From Diphasiastrum complanatum (taxonomy: Eukaryota; Streptophyta; Lycopodiopsida; Lycopodiales; Lycopodiaceae): a stretch of DNA of 64,000 nt. The position numbers were made by a program, and so were the translations under genes. Shown one piece after another: positions 59,074-64,000 of this stretch. Position 1 is the first letter of the stretch, and every line of letters starts with the position of its first letter. The DNA lies in contig CM055092.1 in assembly GCA_029204225.1 (NCBI GenBank), positions 21,851,669 through 21,915,668 on the forward strand, written 5' to 3'. The notes beneath the pieces are model-generated. The model saw only the letters and a program-made list of their open reading frames with translations. It ran no database searches and had not been told where the DNA came from.

Positions 59074-60081
59074 TGAAGCAACAAAGTGTTTCTAATTACA
59101 AAGCCTTGCTAGCTTTCAACCCTTCACATGACAAAGATGTTCGCGAACTCGAACATCTGGAGACACAAAACACGAAGAGTTTCGCGAACACGAAAGTCAA
59201 TGGAGATGAAGAAGAACGGTTCGCAAACACGAAGGGTTTGCGAACACGAAGGAATGCACGAACAAGATTCCTTTGCGGTCCAGCAAGAGAGAAAGACAGA
59301 CGAGGTAAATGAGACCAATGGTGGAAACAAAACTCGTTTTGTCCTCACGCTCCAAGGAGTACCACCAGAGATCATGCAAGAACCCATAAGTATAGAGATC
59401 TGACCTGATGGCATGACATCATCAGATACTTCCTAGGTCGTGGCTAATCTGCCACTCTTGTAATTTTCTGATTAGTTGTAGATGTATAATCACTCTAGTC
59501 TTAGGTTTACATAGAGAGACCGTACTTACTGAATAATACTTGACATATATCAGAACATGATACACAGAGTGTAACTAAAAGAAGAGACACTGAAGAAGTC
59601 TGATGCTAGTAAGTAATCAAGATGAACACAGACAGAAGCTCCGTCTGCGTGCGAGAAGATAATTCTGTCTAGGATCAGAAGATCCAATTGTCCGCTAGTG
59701 AAGCAAGACTACTACTTGTGAGAGAACCGTGCTTCTCTCACGCCAACGCACTACGTGGATTCGCATGCAGTGCCCTGAAGAAATCAGAGAAAATCAATAT
59801 AGATTATTTTCTAGTTGTGTCTGATCTTGGATGTTGAATGCCTATGTTGTTTATTTCATATGTCTGAGTTTTCTTGTTCCCTTTGAATTTCGCACCTTGG
59901 TTGAAAGTAAGTCGAATGTTATATTAATTTTATGAATGTAGATCAGTAGTAACCGACTACTCTCTGGAGGATTATAGGAGTGTTTCAACTGGTAGTGCCC
60001 AGCGAACGCATCTGAACTCCATCTGAATCTTGAAAGAGAGTCGCGACTGTTTCATGAATTTTCTTCTCACGATTCTCATCA
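59074..60081 (+). repeat. 3' LTR of family-A copia (1008 bp)
   Basis: Starts TGAAGCAACAAAG and ends ATTCTCATCA, and aligns over its length to 47363-48352. It has extra TTCGCGAACACGAA-like words near 59175-59255. Apparent reading frames here are shared by both LTRs and are not genes. Confidence 0.92.
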
Positions 60082-60201
60082 AGGGCTATGGTTATTTGTG
60101 AGGAGGCATAACCTCCTCCTCCTCTCTCTCACGTATCTTCCTCGTATCTCATTATATGGTGCAAGACTATTGAATACAAGCATATTGTTCTCTCTCCATC
60201 T

Positions 60202-60297
60202 TGTCAAAAAGTGGTATGCAGAAGATAGGTCTAGCTCGAAAAGAAAAATCTTTCGTGCATGGCGGAATAAACTATCTTCATCTTTTCAATGCATGAC
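60202..60297 (-). repeat. LTR fragment of the minus-strand copia
   Basis: From TGTCAAAAAGTGG to CAATGCATG, nearly identical to 62442-62537. In the minus orientation it should be the 3' LTR, but it abuts integrase sequence directly, so RT and RNase H were deleted together with most of the LTR. Confidence 0.75.
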
Positions 60298-60369
60298 TAC
60301 GTCTATCAGTTTCAAACAAGAAATAGTGATAGAAATCACGTTTGAACTTATAGTAACTAACTTTGAAAT

Positions 60370-62040
60370 CGTTATCTTTGACTCGATGGGATCGAACAAC
60401 TTGTAGGCATGATCTGAAGTAGTGTAGCTGATGAAAACACACTTGATACTCTGGAAGTCGAGCTTCTTCCTGAAATCATGAGGTATCTGCGCAAAAGCAT
60501 TACTTCCAAAAACTCGTATGTTTGATCAAGAAGGTTTGGTACTTGTCCAAACTTCAAATGGTGTTTTGTCTGAGAGGCCTTTAGTAGAACATTTGTTCTG
60601 AATATAGGTTGTTGTTGAAATAGCTTCAGCCCATAAGGACTTCAAAAGTGTCGCATGTGATAACATGCACTTTGCCGATTCAACTAAGGTTCTATTCTTT
60701 CTCTCAGCAAGACCATTTGACTGAGGCGAATAGGAAGTGATGTATTGTTGCTCAATGTCGTTGTTAAGGCAATAGTCCTTGAATTCGTTGGAGTCTGACC
60801 TCAGTGCTTTGACTCATTTGCCAATTTGATTCTCAGCATGCTCTTTGAATTGTCTGAATTTAATGAAAGCCTCTGATTTCTGTTTAATGAAATAAACAAT
60901 TGTTCTTCTGGAGAATTTGTCAATAAAGGTAATAAAGTACTTTGCATCTAGCAATGAAGGAACTTGCATAGGTCCACATATATCTATATGAACAAACTCT
61001 AACAGAGCTTTTGTTGCATGCATATGGTTTGATCTAAAAAGAAGCCTAGCTTGCTTTCCAAAAATGCAGTTGTGACAGATAGGGAGATCGACCTTACCAG
61101 AAGGATAGTCGAGATCAAGGACCATGGATTGTTTGGTCATGTTCAAAACAGATGCATGATTCACGTGTCCTAAGCGATGATGCCATAGTAATGCTTTATT
61201 GACTAGAACAGAGGTTTTCAAGACTTGACTAGACTCAGAATAATAGTGTGCCAATCTATATAAGTAAGCCTGCCTCTTGCCGAGTGCAAGGATCTTATCA
61301 CTCCTATCAATAATTCTACATTGATCATATTCAAATTCTACCTTATGACCTAAATCTGTAATTCTAATCACTGATAATAGATTTGTAGAGATTTAAGAAC
61401 ATATGAAACCTTTGATAGTAATCTGAATTGATTATGCTGGAATCGCAATGTTACAGTACCTTCACCTTCAATAGTCTGAGTACTATTGTAACCAAGATGA
61501 ACAAATATCTTCGCGTTGTAAGGAGTGTAGGAGTTGAAGATCTCACATTGATTGGTCATATGTTGAGTTGCTCCAGAATCCAGAAACCATAAATCATCCA
61601 AAAATGTGCTTTGATCTTTGACCATGAATGCACCTTCATCACTTCGACTTGGGGAGATGATGAGACTATGTTTGCTTGTTGATCAGGTTGCTTGGCTGCG
61701 TTCTTCACTTGGGGAATTCAGCAATCCTTGATCTCATGGTTATTGCGCTTGTAATACCTACAAAACATCTTCTTCTTCTACGGTGGATTCGATGATTGTT
61801 CTTGACCTCGAGTCTATTTCTGATTCATTGCAGCCTTCTTGGAGCTTTTCTGCTTAGTAACTTAGTAGTTACGTCCCTCACGTCATATAGTGAGTTCAAA
61901 ATGTCCCAAATGTCTCTTGACGTTTTAGCTTCAGCTATGTCCAATCTGTGTATCTGATATATTGAGGATAATGAGCGTGAAAGCTTTACCATCCCTTGAT
62001 TTCCACTTTGAGTCGTCGTCTTCATGTTTTACTTCTGTAC
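60370..62040 (-). pseudogene. Ty1/copia gag end, protease and integrase, minus strand
   Basis: Read downward: IAEAKTSRDIWDILNSLYDV (gag, near 61940), the knuckle CRYYKRNNHEIKDC with Tyr for the second Cys, protease WFLDSGATQHMTN (61625-61368, intact DSG), pre-integrase LLWHHRLGHVNHASVLNM, and integrase VHIDICGPMQVPSL and FIDKFSRRTIVYF (61371-60814). After a stop come LRSDSNEFKDYC, YSPQSNGLAERKNRTLVESA and NIRVFGSNAFAQIPHDFRKK. All three catalytic residues are visible, but stops and shifts interrupt it. Confidence 0.9.
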
Positions 62041-62429
62041 CTATAACAACATCTCATAATTCGCTAGCAATTAGCAAGGTCTTCATCTTAAATTTCCACA
62101 AATGATAATTGGATCCATTCAGCTTGTTTGTGATAAGACCGGCTTTACTTTGAAAATCCATCTAGAACTTAATCTATTGATTCGTTGTAGATCTGTTCTG
62201 CAAGTGTACAACTGCAGCTATTGCCTCAGCCCAAAATTGGCCTGACAATTGAGCTTGTATCGATGACGCTAAGATGTAGTAATGCCAACAATAAGAAATC
62301 AATTCTCTGATACTGAAAGGTTGGAAACAATTGAAGGGTATGATGTCAATTTGATATCGCGAAAGATATGAAGTATTAGAGCTTTCGCTCTGATATCATA
62401 TTGGAATCAGATAAAGAAGTAGTGAAACA

Positions 62430-62441
62430 GCTCTGATACCA
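62430..62441 (-). promoter_or_regulatory. Primer-binding site for initiator tRNA-Met, minus strand
   Basis: The minus strand reads TGGTATCAGAGC directly after the LTR end TCCGACA. A degenerate second copy (TGATATCAGAGC) is about 45 bases further in, near 62388-62399. Confidence 0.85.
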
Positions 62442-62537
62442 TGTCGGAAAGCGGTATGCAGAAGATAGGTCTAGCTCAAAAAGAAAAACCTTTCATGCAT
62501 GGCGGAATAAACTATCTTCATCTTTCCAATGCATGTA
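62442..62537 (-). repeat. 5' LTR (visible part) of the minus-strand copia
   Basis: TGTCGGAAAGCGG to CAATGCATG matches 60202-60297. The LTR probably continues to the right, but its end cannot be set because the other copy is truncated. Confidence 0.75.
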
Positions 62538-63866
62538 CCATAAAGAGGTCTATACTTAGGATGGAGATCATTCTTAAGATGGATCAAAGTTGTGTGGTAA
62601 AACTAGTTGAAGAGGGGGTGTGAAAAATTGTCAGCTAGTTTTGCTAGGTTTGTTGGTTTATTGGCATTTTTGGAGGCCAACTTGAAATCTTAACTTAGAG
62701 ATAGTTTCATATTTGTCAATAAGGGCCTAGATAGTGGATTTACTATTCTAGGCATAGTTTTAATCACACTTTTAATGCCTTTGTAGTTGGCTCGAAATCA
62801 GATTCTTCATGCTCAAACTAACACAAATCTGCACACAAGCATTCACATCCTCTCTTTTCTACAATGAGCATGGCAACCATCTCAACATTGCCTTCACAAT
62901 GGCATCAATTGCAAACGGAGAGTCCTCCATCAGACTGGTTGTGCCCTCCTGCTTCCTGTAGCAAATTCTGGTTACACGAATTTCACGCACTTCTGGAAAT
63001 AGGCAGAAATCTCCCAACGACTATCATGATACTTCTTGGAGAAATCAGCGGATTTCCACATTCATTCGTTGTGCATTAAACACAGAATCAACAAGCAATT
63101 AGAAAGCTTTTTTTTTTTTTGATCCTCCATTTCTTAGAATAAACACAAAACTTTAGAAACAAAAGGAGAGTTTACTTGCAAACATAAAAACTTCTACATG
63201 CTAAAATTTACAACAAAACAAATGCTACAAAATCGTCTTGAATTCTGAAACATAAATGCATGCCCAAATCATAAGGGATTAACCATCTCCCTACTCTAAT
63301 ACCATGTTTAAAATCAGAGCATGCAACATAGATTCAAGCCATATTACACAAGAGAGATGTGTTGGATTATTCTCCTTCTTACCAACTGTCTAATCGGTTT
63401 TAATCTTCATCCATTGTTTATCCAGTTCTATGGATTTTCTCGTGTGTTTACACAGTCTGCAGAATTACAAGTGTTTTTACACAGTTTGTAGAATTACATG
63501 GAGTTTATGATAGTGTCACATTTTTCACCTGACAGAAATCTCGTGTAAAAATGCAGTGTCGTCTTTTTCGCATTTTTGGCCTATCAGAAATCTTGTGCAA
63601 ATATGTAGTGTCGCATTTTTTGCTTTTTCCAAAGAGCCTCAAATGTTAAGAAAATGACTCTTGCAAAGTGTGGAGAAACCCTAGATGAGATTTAAGAGCA
63701 CATTTGCTTTTTTGCCTTTTTGCGAAAAATCCAACAGTGTTGCCTGTGGCTGATTTAGTTCATTTCTACAGAGCTACAGTTTTGGTTCATTTATGCAGAC
63801 AGAATGTTTACGGCCAATTTCACCGCTTATCAACAATCAATGACAAGGACCGAATGGATGTCAACA
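62538..63866. other. No gene seen
   Basis: May begin with the rest of the minus-strand copia LTR. It contains a T12 run near 63108 and short direct repeats around 63450-63630 (GTGTCGCATTTTT-like words). A 71-codon frame at 62864 is not recognised. Confidence 0.4.
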
Positions 63867-63888
63867 GATCGCCAGCCAACTGGCGATC
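63867..63888. repeat. Perfect 9-bp stem-loop
   Basis: GATCGCCAG, 4-base loop CCAA, then CTGGCGATC. It is 25 bases upstream of a TATA-like box. Confidence 0.85.
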
Positions 63889-63912
63889 GCAATTGATGAC
63901 CTAATTTTTTAG

Positions 63913-63920
63913 TATAAATA
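63913..63920 (+). promoter_or_regulatory. TATA-like box
   Basis: TATAAATA followed by GCTA, the same extended word as in the gypsy LTR at 22617. The downstream sequence is cut by the window end. Confidence 0.35.
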
Positions 63921-63980
63921 GCTATTCATATTCATACAAATTAATTCATTGAAAATCTAAATTATCATAAGCGTTTGAAT

Positions 63981-64000
63981 AGTTAGCTCTCTCTCTCTCT
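63981..64000. repeat. (CT)n tract running off the window end
   Basis: CT repeat begins near 63987 and continues to the last base. Confidence 0.85.

Larger units (their letters stand above)
47363..60081 (+). mobile_element. Complete family-A Ty1/copia retrotransposon, split by a 6.36-kb insertion
   Basis: Order: 5' LTR 47363-48352, primer-binding site, gag, zinc knuckles, protease, integrase, RT, foreign insert 52219-58580, RNase H, polypurine tract, 3' LTR 59074-60081. Without the insert it is about 6.36 kb. Flanks are GGGGC (47358-47362) and AGGGC (60082-60086), a 5-bp target duplication with one change. The two LTRs differ at many sites and by a small indel near the front, so the insertion is not recent. 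Gene order IN-RT-RH defines copia. Confidence 0.93.

Overview
The window looks like nuclear DNA of a land plant with a large, repeat-rich genome. There are only two well-preserved host genes, both plant-specific and both on the minus strand: a CYP98A-type cytochrome P450 (12711-14840, two exons) and a glycerol-3-phosphate acyltransferase of the cutin/suberin type (41930-43618, two exons). Everything else recognisable is transposon sequence. Both proteins match their angiosperm families well but not closely, so a non-seed vascular plant such as a fern is a reasonable guess. That is inference and not shown by the sequence.

Layout. 1-3190: decayed Ty1/copia pol, split by a 1.41-kb solo-LTR-like insertion with a perfect 5-bp target duplication. 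3.2-7.6 kb: (CT)n tracts, tandem repeats, a poly-G run and a minus-strand Ty3 gag relic. 7.66-9.21 kb: truncated copia (family A, integrase plus LTR). 9.29-12.04 kb: another copia with LTR, primer-binding site, integrase and broken RT. 12.7-15.1 kb: CYP98A. 15.75-17.44 kb: minus-strand copia 3' half. 19.7-22.4 kb: minus-strand Ty3/gypsy 3' end with an extra ORF after integrase. 22.4-28.24 kb: plus-strand Ty3/gypsy with leader, gag, protease, RT and RNase H. At about 28.24 kb this is joined to the integrase tail of a different Ty3 element, followed by its own extra ORF (to 31.3 kb). 31.7-33.1 kb: AT-rich DNA with a relic of an unrecognised spliced gene and a long GC-rich foldback. 33.15-37.04 kb: L1-type LINE. 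37.6-39.0 kb: inverted duplication with arms of about 0.6 kb. 39.0-39.4 kb: possible Crypton/DUF3504-like fragment. 39.6-41.1 kb: minus-strand copia remnant. 41.9-43.6 kb: GPAT. 43.6-46.85 kb: no recognised gene. 47.36-60.08 kb: a structurally complete family-A copia (both LTRs, PBS, PPT, near-perfect target duplication). It is split by a 6.36-kb TA-flanked element (52219-58580) that carries two convergent sets of unrecognised spliced reading frames. 60.2-62.5 kb: truncated minus-strand copia. The window ends with a hairpin, a TATA-like box and a (CT)n tract.

How the parts relate. CYP98A (phenolic ester 3'-hydroxylation) and GPAT (sn-2 acylation for extracellular lipid polyester) can both feed cuticle or cell-wall barrier polymers, but they are 27 kb apart with transposons between, so I do not claim a functional cluster. 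The best candidate for something undescribed is the 6.36-kb nested element. Removing it together with one TA rejoins the host copia reading frame at the junction. One of its genes has a second, diverged copy at 31.75-32.24 kb with an intron in the same position.
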